A DNA stretch of 64,000 bases. Origin: Phycisphaeraceae bacterium (GTDB lineage Bacteria; Planctomycetota; Phycisphaerae; Phycisphaerales; Phycisphaeraceae). A program made the position numbers and the translations under genes. The notes beneath the pieces were generated by a model that had not been told where the DNA came from, searched no databases, and saw only the letters and a program-made list of their open reading frames with translations. Location: positions 248,001 to 312,000 of the forward strand of contig JANQSF010000134.1 of the NCBI GenBank assembly GCA_028284155.1. Direction: 5' to 3'. Positions 42,774 to 49,938 of this stretch are shown here, one piece after another. How positions within the stretch are numbered: position 1 is the stretch's first letter; every line of letters begins with the position of its first letter.

Positions 42774-43010
42774 CCCGCCTCGCGAGCCCCACCCAAGCCA
42801 GGGGTGGCGGACCGCGAACGCAAGCGTCGCGATCGGCTTGACCAGTTAACCTTGAACGCAATCGACACGGGACGCCGGCCGACGGGCCCGTCGGCTGACG
42901 GCTTCGTTTGTGCGGGCTGCATCTGACAGCCTGCCCATCACCTCGAGGACGCAGCCGACCCGTGGTACGACCTGTGATTGGCCGACTCGCCGCCGTAAGC
43001 GGCGACGTAA

Positions 43011-43082
43011 CAGAGTGGAGCTCGGTGGCTGAGCACCCGGTTTGGGCCCGGGTGGACGCAGGTTCGAATCCTGCCACTCTGA
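43011..43082 (+). tRNA. tRNA-Pro(TGG)
   Basis: Acceptor CAGAGTG/CACTCTG, anticodon stem CCCGG/CCGGG, loop TTTGGGC, T-arm GCAGG/CCTGC. A TCGCCGC/GCGGCGA hairpin ends five bases upstream (42987-43005). Confidence 0.9.
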
Positions 43083-43084
43083 TT

Positions 43085-43158
43085 GTGACGGAAGCTGAAG
43101 CGGCCGAAGCACCAGGACGTGACCCTGGGGGAAGCGGGTTCGAGTCCCGTCCGTCACC
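43085..43158 (+). tRNA. tRNA-His(GTG) with C33 and no encoded G-1
   Basis: Acceptor GTGACGG/CCGTCAC, discriminator C (His identity), anticodon stem CCAGG/CCTGG, loop ACGTGAC (C33). The base at -1 is T, so the G-1 required by bacterial HisRS is not encoded. It starts two bases after tRNA-Pro. Confidence 0.78.
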
Positions 43159-43258
43159 CTTTGTTAGGCAGGAGACAGTGGGCAGGAGACAGGAGGCAAA
43201 GGCCGTCGCCTTTGTCGTTCTCCCAACATGCCGAGCGCTGCGTTGGGCACAATCGATT

Positions 43259-43332
43259 GCGTCGTTAGCTCACGTTGGTCGAGCGGGTGACTTCCAATCA
43301 CCATGCCGTCGGTTCGATTCCGGCACGACGCA
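43259..43332 (+). tRNA. tRNA-Gly(TCC)
   Basis: Acceptor GCGTCGT/ACGACGC, anticodon stem GGTGA/TCACC, loop CTTCCAA, T-arm GTCGG/CCGGC. Period-7 repeats (AGGCAGG, AGACAGT type) fill part of the spacer upstream (43163-43200). Confidence 0.9.
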
Positions 43333-43338
43333 TTGCAT

Positions 43339-43412
43339 GGACTGGTAGCTCAAGCGGGCAGAGCACCCGGCTTTTAACCGGGAGGTTGTGGGATCATGGC
43401 CCACCCGGTCCA
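43339..43412 (+). tRNA. tRNA-Lys(TTT) with degenerate T-loop
   Basis: Acceptor GGACTGG/CCGGTCC, anticodon stem CCCGG/CCGGG, loop CTTTTAA. The T-stem GTGGG/CCCAC is intact but the loop reads ATCATGG instead of TTCRANY, losing the T54-Psi55-C56 signature. Six bases after tRNA-Gly. Confidence 0.75.
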
Positions 43413-43529
43413 TTACGATGGCATCTCCCAATTCGGCGCTGGTTCGCCATTACCTTCACAACTGGAAAGCACACCAGTAATCTGACTTTGCTGCAATGAC
43501 CTAATCCAACATACCGATTGGAGCCGCGA

Positions 43530-44435
43530 ATGGCCACTATATGGGATACACAGAATCGGATTGTGTTTCAGAGGGGAGTTGCTTGGCAGAAAGACTCCGA
43601 CGGTCAGTGGCACTGCGAAGGAACAGATGAGAACGTTGGACGAATCACTGCCAAATACATGGTTGAAGAGCTGCAACTTCGCCCACTTCGGATCTATCCA
43701 GATGTGCAGTATACACACTCGTTGCTTCTGCCATTTGGTCGAGGAGGTGCACTCGACATAGAACTGGCCGAAATCGAACAGCGTCGTATTCTACAAATGT
43801 CATCAGATGGCACTATTGCTTCAGCGGACGCGCGCAATCTCAGAGTCGTGATGTACAATATGCAATGTGTTTTGTATCACTGCAAGCAACTCTCGCAGTC
43901 CTACGTCAGTACAGTCGCGGAATTCACCAAATGGCCAAATCCGCCGACACTAGGCGATCGGGTTGGATTCGCGTCGATGGAGCCATTCTTCGAGTTTGAT
44001 GCACTCGTCACAGCGGTTGTTCGAACGCTAGACAGTCTGCGTCGTCCGATCTGGAACAAGTTCGGCAATCCTGGGTCAATGCCAAGCTCGTTCAATCGCG
44101 TTCTCGACGATACGTCTATCGCATTGAAGATGCCACGCCACTTGTTTGACAAGCTAGCTCTTGTAAGAACTAATTGGTTTGACAAAGCGAAGGAGTATCG
44201 TGATTGTGTACAACACTACTACTCGCCGGGATCCGCTGGACCTCGGAGTATCATGGAACGTCGCACACCGGGCTTATGGACGCTCACCGCGTGGCTACCA
44301 GATGAACCGAGCCGTTCCCTTGATGAGTTCAAGTTTACGAAGCAAATCGATGTGCTTGACTACGGGTGGGAACTCACGACAAGAGCCGTAGATGCCTTGG
44401 CCGTAGTAATGGACATCTATGACCCAGCCGCCTAA
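43530..44435 (+). CDS. HEPN-like protein candidate in the tRNA array, low-GC gene
   Basis: 301 residues, no signal or membrane helix. The second half is helical: two predicted helices (Y-N-M-Q-C-V-L-Y-H-C-K-Q and F-D-A-L-V-T-A-V-V-R-T-L) precede K-E-Y-R-D-C-V-Q-H-Y, whose Arg224 and His229 match the RX4H catalytic motif of HEPN ribonucleases. HEPN assignment is tentative. The coding sequence is visibly lower in GC than all neighbours, suggesting transfer. ATG 43530 is used; TTG 43518 is possible. It lies between tRNA-Lys and tRNA-Asn, so an RNA target such as tRNA is attractive but unproven. Confidence 0.6.
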   Translation: MATIWDTQNRIVFQRGVAWQKDSDGQWHCEGTDENVGRITAKYMVEELQLRPLRIYPDVQYTHSLLLPFGRGGALDIELAEIEQRRILQMSSDGTIASADARNLRVVMYNMQCVLYHCKQLSQSYVSTVAEFTKWPNPPTLGDRVGFASMEPFFEFDALVTAVVRTLDSLRRPIWNKFGNPGSMPSSFNRVLDDTSIALKMPRHLFDKLALVRTNWFDKAKEYRDCVQHYYSPGSAGPRSIMERRTPGLWTLTAWLPDEPSRSLDEFKFTKQIDVLDYGWELTTRAVDALAVVMDIYDPAA

Positions 44436-44460
44436 CACCCCGCACTTGAACATACGTCTT

Positions 44461-44532
44461 TGCATCGTAGCTCAACGGTAGAGCGGCGCCCTGTTAAGGC
44501 GACGGTTGCTGGTTCGAGTCCAGCCGGTGCAG
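44461..44532 (+). tRNA. tRNA-Asn(GTT)
   Basis: Acceptor TGCATCG/CGGTGCA, loop CTGTTAA, T-arm GCTGG/CCAGC, discriminator G (Asn identity). The outermost anticodon-stem pair is G-A. Confidence 0.88.
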
Positions 44533-44539
44533 TTGGGGA

Positions 44540-44682
44540 GTAGCGGTTAGCTTTTAGCGGTCAGCGGTCAGCCAGAGTCGGCGGCCCGGCGTTGGTTGAA
44601 AAGGCTGATCGCTATCCGCTTCTGGCTGACCGCTGACCGCTACCCGCTTCTTGCTGATCGCTGATCGCTAACAGCTAAAAGC
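44540..44682. repeat. AGC-heptamer inverted repeat, copy 3 (Asn-Trp spacer), expanded
   Basis: The first arm (44540-44573) carries AGCGGTT, AGCTTTT, AGCGGTC units. Two blocks of the complementary GCTGAnC units follow (44603-44645 and 44653-44682), so this copy appears duplicated on one side. Confidence 0.75.
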
Positions 44683-44687
44683 TTCAT

Positions 44688-44760
44688 ACGCATGTAGCTC
44701 AACTGGTAGAGCGCTGGATTCCAAATCCGGTCGATGAGGGTTCGACTCCTTCCGTGCGTG
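44688..44760 (+). tRNA. tRNA-Trp(CCA)
   Basis: Acceptor ACGCATG/CGTGCGT, anticodon stem CTGGA/TCCGG, loop TTCCAAA, discriminator G (Trp identity). Confidence 0.9.
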
Positions 44761-44812
44761 TTTTGCTAACGACCTGCGTTCAAGTATAGATTGTTACGAT
44801 CTCACTCGTTCG

Positions 44813-46099
44813 CTATGGCTCATTGACGGGTTGCGTTTCCGTGGCGTCGTTTCGCGGGCGCAGGCTGATGTATGTGCCGAGGCCGAGCAGCGCGAACGCC
44901 GCTACCACGGCTGTCACGCCCCATTGCAGGACGTTCTTTGGCATCGCCGCGTGGGCGTTTTTCCAGATCGTCGGCAGGTCGTGGCCGGCCGCGGCGGCGG
45001 TCAGCCAGATGACCGACCAGGTGGGCAGCCAGTAGCCACGACGGGACGCGAAGGCGGCGAGCATCAACGCGGCCGCGCCGATCAGTGTGATGCGCAACGG
45101 CGTGATCCAGATCGGGAACGACGGCGTGCCGACATCCGTGATCAACCCGTCGGTGAACGGCATGGACATGGCCAACGCGAGAAGTGACGAACAGACCAGC
45201 ACACACACGGCCCAACCCTTTGACACGGCAATCCGCGACCAACGGAAGAACCACCACGCAAATGACAAGGCCAGCGGCGCGACGAACGGGAGCGTCAAGG
45301 GGACGTCGAATACGAAGTGACCGCTGACCAAATGCAGCACCATCGACGCGGCGGGCCCCGCGAAGAAGGCCACGCGTAGCACACGTCGAAGCACGCGGGC
45401 CCACATGCGGGCGAACGGTCGCGACATGCCTGGCTGAAGCGGGACGTTTTCGTCCTCGGCCGGTCGCACCCTTCGCCAGAGACGTGGCCCAGCCAAACCC
45501 GCTAACAGCGCGGCGACGCACCACCAGCCGACGTAAAGAATCCATTCGGACAGGATGCCGCCCGGTGCGCAGTATCGAAACGCGACCGGCAGCCAGACCG
45601 CGGCGACGATCGAGGCGGCGATGAGCCACCAGCCGGCCCGTGTGATGCCCAACCGTCCGACGCGGCCGACGACGGCGAGCTTGATGACCGCCAACGGCGT
45701 GGCGACGCTGGCGAGCACGGCGCCGACAGGCAGCGAGTGCGTGACGCACTCCTGATAGAGAAACGCCAGGTCGACAATGAGCAGGACTTCGAGCACGAGC
45801 AGGTAACCCGCGTCGCGCATCATCCCCTTCTTCCGCCAAAGGTACAGGCCGAGCGTGATCACCAACGCTTCATAAACGTTCAGCACGACGAGCAAAGCTG
45901 TCAGTTTGATCAACGGCTCGCGGTCCTGATGCGTCGCGTAGGCGATGAGGAAACAACCTGCCAACATGCACAACCCACTTAACAGGTGGAACGGGTTGTG
46001 GTCGTTGATCCACGCCCGCCAGGTCGGCCGACGGAAGAACGCGTCGCGGAGTGTGGGCGGTTGATCGGCGTGGGGACGGTCGGCGGCGGGCGTTTCCAT
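44813..46099 (-). CDS. Multi-pass membrane protein, unknown function
   Basis: 428 residues with about ten to eleven transmembrane helices spread over the whole length and short polar loops. No catalytic motif or transporter signature is recognised. It is transcribed against the tRNA genes and is typical high-GC host sequence, unlike the HEPN-like gene. The N-terminal 30 residues (acidic/basic, R-R-P-T-W-R-A-W) are cytoplasmic. It may be an older host gene inside the array rather than part of it. Confidence 0.7.
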   Translation of the reverse strand: METPAADRPHADQPPTLRDAFFRRPTWRAWINDHNPFHLLSGLCMLAGCFLIAYATHQDREPLIKLTALLVVLNVYEALVITLGLYLWRKKGMMRDAGYLLVLEVLLIVDLAFLYQECVTHSLPVGAVLASVATPLAVIKLAVVGRVGRLGITRAGWWLIAASIVAAVWLPVAFRYCAPGGILSEWILYVGWWCVAALLAGLAGPRLWRRVRPAEDENVPLQPGMSRPFARMWARVLRRVLRVAFFAGPAASMVLHLVSGHFVFDVPLTLPFVAPLALSFAWWFFRWSRIAVSKGWAVCVLVCSSLLALAMSMPFTDGLITDVGTPSFPIWITPLRITLIGAAALMLAAFASRRGYWLPTWSVIWLTAAAAGHDLPTIWKNAHAAMPKNVLQWGVTAVVAAFALLGLGTYISLRPRNDATETQPVNEP

Positions 46100-46480
46100 G
46101 GGCTTCTCCAGGTCCGGGTGCGGTAAGAACGAACCACAAGCGCCGGGCGTGTCTCACGTCCTGACCGCACGAACACGTTGTGCTTGGCCAAGCGAGACGA
46201 CACACCCATCGCGCGGCCGAACTACGCGTTCGGCTGGCAGGGTCGCGGGCATGCACCCGACCTGGGATGAAGGAAGGATCAGATAGCGGTTGGCTGTGGA
46301 GGTCGGCTGCGCACCGCAGGTCAAGTTGTCAGGCGGGCCGCGGATGCAAACACATGTGCGCGGCACGCCTGGGCCGACGATCGCCCTCTAACCAAGTGAC
46401 AGACAAGGCCGGCTGCTAGCAAGTACGGCCGAGCAGGTCGTTTGGTTCGTCACGCATGAACACGCAACGCGACCTACTTC
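46100..46480. other. Non-coding stretch before the GAGGCTCC inverted repeat
   Basis: No supportable gene; short frames on both strands have low-complexity composition and no ribosome sites. It separates the membrane-protein gene from the next inverted repeat and tRNA-Gly. Confidence 0.4.
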
Positions 46481-46562
46481 GGGAGGGCGAGGCTCCGTCC
46501 GAGCCGTGGCGAAGTCTGTGCGACCAACTCGCCCCGCGGCTCGGACGGAGCCTCGCCCTCCC
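46481..46562. repeat. Perfect 26-bp inverted repeat (GAGGCTCCGTCCGAGCC type)
   Basis: Arms 46481-46506 and 46537-46562 are exact complements with a 30-base loop. This GC-rich word looks like a genome-wide dispersed hairpin rather than a tRNA-array element. Confidence 0.92.
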
Positions 46563-46641
46563 CATGTATCAAAGCCAAATACGTTCCAAGCCGGGGTGTC
46601 GCCCGTCCGCGTGGGCGGGCGGCATTCCATTTACCAACACT

Positions 46642-46713
46642 GCGGCAGTCGCTCAATTGGCAGAGCACCGCCCCGCCACGGCGGAGGTGCAGGTTCGAGT
46701 CCTGCCTGTCGCA
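46642..46713 (+). tRNA. tRNA-Gly(GCC) with C33
   Basis: Acceptor GCGGCAG/CTGTCGC, perfect anticodon stem CCGCC/GGCGG, loop CCGCCAC (C at 33), T-arm GCAGG/CCTGC. Confidence 0.85.
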
Positions 46714-46756
46714 TTGCCTTGCTCACTCAAAACCAACCTCACCGAAAGGACATGCC

Positions 46757-46855
46757 ATGACTGTTAGCCAACCCCTCACTGCACCCTCGTGCCCGTCGGC
46801 CCGCACCGGAGCGGACCTGGTGGGCGACTGTTCGATTGACATCGATTCGAGTTGA
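46757..46855 (+). CDS. Possible 32-residue small protein
   Basis: ATG 46757 follows AAAGGA and reads M-T-V-S-Q-P-L-T-A-P-S-C-P to a TGA 13 bases before the next ATG (46869), which has its own AAGGAG. Acidic C-terminal end (D-C-S-I-D-I-D-S-S). The two could form a small operon or leader plus gene. Support is ribosome site and spacing only. Confidence 0.4.
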   Translation: MTVSQPLTAPSCPSARTGADLVGDCSIDIDSS

Positions 46856-46868
46856 CAAGGAGTCCACC

Positions 46869-47681
46869 ATGGACAAAGGACTACTCAAGTCCGAGTTTGA
46901 GCGGATCGGGTCGCGCATCGAGATCAACAATTCGAGACGTCGGACCCGTCGCCGTGATCTATTCAGCCTCGACGTCGTGCATGACAAGGATGGAGAGCTA
47001 TTCAGCCTTCGTTCGAGAGTCACGACGATCCAACACTGGCGTGTACTTGACAGCCGACCGGACATGAAGCACCTGCTGCTGGGCATCCAGGTACATTCGT
47101 TCGGGTTCATCGACTCGTACAAGTACCTTTGCGGCCGTGATGAACGGCACTGGTTTGTCGCGGCGATCCCGCCCCACCCTTCGTCGCAAACGGTGGCGGA
47201 GGCGATGGAGGCCTTAAAGCCGCCGGTCGTGCTCGATGCACAGTTCGCAGCCGGCATTCGTCCTTTCGAGCGACTACGCCGCCGCAACGCCGCGTACATC
47301 CGTCAGGGCGAATGGTTCTTTGTACCAAGACCTGATGATCACTACAGCCAGCGACAAGTCCGCAAGGACGAGCCGCTGAGCCGCGGAAACGGCAGCAAAC
47401 CACACGTTGTTGAAGAAGCTGTACGTTTCGGTGGCGAGGTGGTGTTCGTGAGCGATGCCGTACCGACAGGTCTGACCGGCCGCGAATTGGCTGACTGGTG
47501 CCGAGTTCACCCGCACCGCCGCGTCGAATGGCGCGAAATGCGTCGCGGTGCCAAGGTCCTGGTCCGCGGTCGAGTTTGGCATCCCGACCACGAGACGATC
47601 ACGCTCAATGGATGGCACGAGGTCGCCATGAACCGGGAAAGTGAAGCCCCGGCCATGCGTCACGTCGTGTTCCTCGACTGA
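46869..47681 (+). CDS. Orphan protein within the tRNA array
   Basis: 270 residues, basic, no signal or membrane helix. The start (M-D-K-G-L-L-K-S-E-F-E-R-I-G-S-R) has a strong AAGGAG site. I recognise no family. The N-terminal half is beta-rich with R-R-R-T-R-R-R-D-L-F-S-L-D-V; the C-terminal half has W-C-R-V-H-P-H-R-R-V-E-W-R-E-M and H-P-D-H-E-T-I-T-L-N-G-W-H, a pattern rich in Arg, Trp and His as in nucleic-acid-binding proteins (inference). It follows tRNA-Gly and a small ORF. Confidence 0.65.
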   Translation: MDKGLLKSEFERIGSRIEINNSRRRTRRRDLFSLDVVHDKDGELFSLRSRVTTIQHWRVLDSRPDMKHLLLGIQVHSFGFIDSYKYLCGRDERHWFVAAIPPHPSSQTVAEAMEALKPPVVLDAQFAAGIRPFERLRRRNAAYIRQGEWFFVPRPDDHYSQRQVRKDEPLSRGNGSKPHVVEEAVRFGGEVVFVSDAVPTGLTGRELADWCRVHPHRRVEWREMRRGAKVLVRGRVWHPDHETITLNGWHEVAMNRESEAPAMRHVVFLD

Positions 47682-47763
47682 TCTCCCCTGGGCCGGGCGG
47701 CCTCGTGCCGCCCGGCCTTCTCTTCTGACTTGTTTCGTGAGCCATTGAGAGTACGCAGCGCGG

Positions 47764-48039
47764 TCACGGCTGATCGTCCCGCCCCTTGAACCAATCAGCA
47801 TTGATCTCGATAAAGTGCCTCTTGTCCTGCGGCAACTCGTCGTCCAGAAAGATCGCATCGACCGGGCATTCCGACGGGCACAGGCCGCAGTCGATGCACT
47901 CGTCGGGGTTGATATACAACTGGTCGGCCGCGTCGAAACCCGGCTCCGATCCGGTGGGATGGATGCAGTCCATGGGGCAGACTTCGACGCAGGCCGTGTC
48001 CTTGCAACCGACGCACGAATCGATAATGACGTGAGCCAT
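47764..48039 (-). CDS. 7Fe-type ferredoxin
   Basis: 91 residues, small cytoplasmic electron carrier. The first cluster motif D-S-C-V-G-C-K-D-T-A-C-V-E-V-C-P has the spacing of a [3Fe-4S] or 7Fe ferredoxin (C-x2-C-x4-C-x3-C-P). The second, C-I-D-C-G-L-C-P-S-E-C-P, is a standard [4Fe-4S] motif. The ending (D-K-R-H-F-I-E-I-N-A-D-W-F) is typical of FdxA. ATG 48039 has AGGAG 9 bases upstream; a GTG at 48048 is less likely. Minus strand, opposite to the tRNAs. Confidence 0.9.
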   Translation of the reverse strand: MAHVIIDSCVGCKDTACVEVCPMDCIHPTGSEPGFDAADQLYINPDECIDCGLCPSECPVDAIFLDDELPQDKRHFIEINADWFKGRDDQP

Positions 48040-48103
48040 TGGGTTCACTCCTGTTTGAATGCTTGTTGATGGAGCGGCGACGGACAGGCCGCCACGGATC
48101 GAC

Positions 48104-48661
48104 TCAGTTGCTCAGCCGGCGGCGCAGTTGTTCGCGGATGCGCAGGAGCCCGACGCGGACGGCCGACGGCTTGATGCCGAAGATCTCGCCGATTTCGGTG
48201 GCTGTCATGCCCTCGGCGTAACGCATCTCGAGGATGCGTCGTGACACGAGCGGGAGGCTTGCCACAGCGTCGGCCAACCGTTGAAGCGACTCGTGCTTGT
48301 CGTACGCCTCACCGATCGACGGGCTGTTATCCGTCAACGCCGCCACGGCCCAACCGAGTTCGGTCTGACGCTTGCGTCGTTCGCGGAAGTGCTCCTGCAC
48401 GACTCGGCGTGCGATGCCGCGCAGGAACGGCCCGGGGCTGTCCGGGTCGCGGATGCGGTCTGCTCGGGCGATGGCGCGTGTGAAGACTTCCTGCGACAGG
48501 TCGTCGACGGCCTGGGTATCGCGAGACAGCGCCGCGACATACGCGCGGACCATGCGTTCGTTTTCCGGCGTGGCGATGGACAACGTCACCCGACTCCGCA
48601 GGCTGAGCGTCGGCTGGGCAGGCAAGGAACATGTTCGAACGGCGACGGCGGCAACCATCAT
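48104..48661 (-). CDS. ECF-type RNA polymerase sigma factor
   Basis: 185 residues. Region 2 is at about 38-90 (D-D-L-S-Q-E-V-F-T-R-A and F-L-R-G-I-A-R-R-V-V-Q-E-H-F), region 4 at about 125-182 (L-P-L-V-S-R-R-I-L-E-M-R-Y-A-E-G-M-T-A-T-E-I-G-E-I-F-G). No anti-sigma partner is adjacent. It lies 64 bases upstream of the ferredoxin gene on the same strand. The first 25 residues before region 2 are variable; ATG 48658 is an equally good start. Confidence 0.88.
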   Translation of the reverse strand: MMVAAVAVRTCSLPAQPTLSLRSRVTLSIATPENERMVRAYVAALSRDTQAVDDLSQEVFTRAIARADRIRDPDSPGPFLRGIARRVVQEHFRERRKRQTELGWAVAALTDNSPSIGEAYDKHESLQRLADAVASLPLVSRRILEMRYAEGMTATEIGEIFGIKPSAVRVGLLRIREQLRRRLSN

Positions 48662-48772
48662 ACGACTCCTGTCTGGTCATATAGAGGATGGCGCAACCCG
48701 CCGGGGTGTTACAAGAAAACTCGAACAAATGAAACGACCACGTCGCCCGTCGCTCTGGCGTGCGACTCCGCT

Positions 48773-48847
48773 TGGCTCGTAGTTTCTGTCGGTAGAAATA
48801 CCGGGCTTTGAACCCGGTGTCCGCAGGTTCGACTCCTGCCGAGCCAG
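48773..48847 (+). tRNA. tRNA-Gln(TTG)
   Basis: Acceptor TGGCTCG/CGAGCCA, anticodon stem CCGGG/CCCGG, loop CTTTGAA, T-arm GCAGG/CCTGC, discriminator G. D-arm GTTT...AAAT is A/T-rich. Confidence 0.88.
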
Positions 48848-48892
48848 CTTGCAATTCACATCGATCCGCTCTTCGCCTCAAAAGACCCACTT

Positions 48893-48964
48893 GGCCGGGT
48901 GCCCGAAAGGCCAGGGGCCTGATTGCAACTCAGGCGTATGCAGGTTCGAGTCCTGTCCCGGTCT
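48893..48964 (+). tRNA. tRNA-Cys(GCA)
   Basis: Acceptor GGCCGGG/CCCGGTC, anticodon stem CCTGA/TCAGG, loop TTGCAAC, discriminator T, the key Cys identity base. Confidence 0.9.
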
Positions 48965-48970
48965 TTTGCA

Positions 48971-49081
48971 GGAGCGGTCAGCGACTAGCGGTTAGCGGTC
49001 AGCCAGAGAGCAGACGTTCGGGCGTCGACTCTGAAGCTGAACGCTGACGGCTAACAGCTCATGGCTGAAAGCTGACGGCTT
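48971..49081. repeat. AGC-heptamer inverted repeat, copy 4 (Cys-Ser spacer)
   Basis: Arm 1 has AGCGACT, AGCGGTT, AGCGGTC units; arm 2 the complementary GCTGAnG, GCTAACA types. The centre CCAGAGA...CGGGCGTCGACTCTGA is shared with copies 5 and 6. Confidence 0.75.
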
Positions 49082-49086
49082 GATTT

Positions 49087-49178
49087 GGAAGGTGAACCGA
49101 CCGTTGGGGTCGGCCGCGGCTGCTAACCGCGTGGTCCGACCTGACCGGCCGGATGTGGATCGTGTCCACCGCCTTCCG
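49087..49178 (+). tRNA. tRNA-Ser(GCT), class II, degenerate T-loop
   Basis: Acceptor GGAAGGT/GCCTTCC, anticodon stem CGCGG/CCGCG, loop CTGCTAA, long variable arm. The T-stem GTGG/CCAC closes ATCGTGT instead of a TTCRA loop. Discriminator G. Confidence 0.8.
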
Positions 49179-49188
49179 CTTGATAAGG

Positions 49189-49279
49189 AGCTTTCAGCGA
49201 TTAGCTGTCAGCGGTCAGCCAGAGAAGAGACGAACGGGCGTCAACTCTGAAGCTGAAAGTTAGTAGCTAATGGCTTGTT
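49189..49279. repeat. AGC-heptamer inverted repeat, copy 5 (Ser-Ser spacer)
   Basis: Units AGCTTTC, AGCGATT, AGCTGTC, AGCGGTC in arm 1; the second arm is degraded (GCTGAAA, TAGTAGC). Same centre as copies 4 and 6. Confidence 0.7.
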
Positions 49280-49281
49280 CA

Positions 49282-49367
49282 GGAAGGTGACGTCGCCGGT
49301 GGGTGCGGCCCCCGTCTCGAAAACGGGTGGGGTTTCACGGCCTGGGGTTCGAGTCCTCCGCCTTCCG
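49282..49367 (+). tRNA. tRNA-Ser(CGA), class II
   Basis: Acceptor GGAAGGT/GCCTTCC identical to tRNA-Ser(GCT), anticodon stem CCCGT/ACGGG, loop CTCGAAA, long variable arm, T-loop TTCGAGT, discriminator G. Confidence 0.9.
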
Positions 49368-49377
49368 TTTGATTTGA

Positions 49378-49474
49378 AGCTGTTAGCGATTAGCGATCGG
49401 CGGTTAGCCAGAGAAGAGGCGTACGGGCGTCGACTCAATGCTGACCGCTAACAGCTAGTAGCTGACAGCTAACA
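49378..49474. repeat. AGC-heptamer inverted repeat, copy 6 (Ser-Tyr spacer)
   Basis: Arm 1 units AGCTGTT, AGCGATT, AGCGATC; arm 2 units GCTGACC, GCTAACA, GCTGACA. The centre CGGGCGTCGACTC is shared with copies 4 and 5. It ends four bases before tRNA-Tyr. Confidence 0.75.
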
Positions 49475-49477
49475 ACT

Positions 49478-49561
49478 GAGGTAGCTGGGCATTGGCGGGC
49501 CCACCTGGTTGTAACCCAGACGCCTTTCGGGGCCATGGCGGTTCGACTCCGTCCTGCCTCA
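49478..49561 (+). tRNA. tRNA-Tyr(GTA), class II
   Basis: Acceptor GAGGTAG/CTGCCTC, loop TTGTAAC, long variable arm as in bacterial Tyr tRNAs, T-loop TTCGACT, discriminator A. One anticodon-stem end pair is C-A. Confidence 0.88.
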
Positions 49562-49596
49562 TTGGGAAATGTGACTCTTGTAAGGAGTGTGACACG

Positions 49597-49902
49597 ATGC
49601 AGACGCAACTCAACGGCAACCTGACGATCGGCGACCTGGTCGCGCGCTACGGCGTGGCGCCGCAATCGCTGCGCAACTGGGAAGCGCAGGGCGATATCCC
49701 GCCCGCGCAGCGCACGCCCGGTGGCCACCGGCGTTACTCGCAAGAGCACGTCGATGCGCTGGACCGCCTGTTCGGTATGCAGTCTGTGCCGTGGGAGCCC
49801 ACGCGCCACAGCATCCTTCCCACCGAGGGGCCGTTGGATGTGAATGAGCGCCGTGAAACCGTTCTGAATCGGCAGGCGGGCGACTTGGCAGCCATTCTCT
49901 GA
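49597..49902 (+). CDS. MerR-type helix-turn-helix regulator
   Basis: 101 residues. L-T-I-G-D-L-V-A-R-Y-G-V-A-P-Q-S-L-R-N-W-E-A-Q-G is the MerR-type winged helix (about 9-32), followed by P-A-Q-R-T-P-G-G-H-R-R-Y and a short D-V-D-x-L tail. There is no metal-binding Cys or long dimer helix, so it is a minimal HTH protein like BldC/excisionase-type regulators. AAGGAG precedes ATG 49597 by 9 bases. It starts 35 bases after tRNA-Tyr, and its TGA is immediately followed by the upstream ATG of the RNA ligase frame, so both are probably one transcript and it may regulate the ligase. Confidence 0.88.
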   Translation: MQTQLNGNLTIGDLVARYGVAPQSLRNWEAQGDIPPAQRTPGGHRRYSQEHVDALDRLFGMQSVPWEPTRHSILPTEGPLDVNERRETVLNRQAGDLAAIL

Positions 49903-49938
49903 ATGACCCAGGCGGCCTGCTGCGACGGATGGACTGTT

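Noticed and set aside
40201-49474. CRISPR-like array from regularly spaced repeats
   Set aside because: The repeats are 7-base tandem units in inverted pairs with no unique spacers of 30-40 bases and no cas genes.
40201-49474. True integron attC sites between tRNA cassettes
   Set aside because: There are no conserved core R'/R'' boxes and no integrase gene in the window; kept only as a functional analogy.
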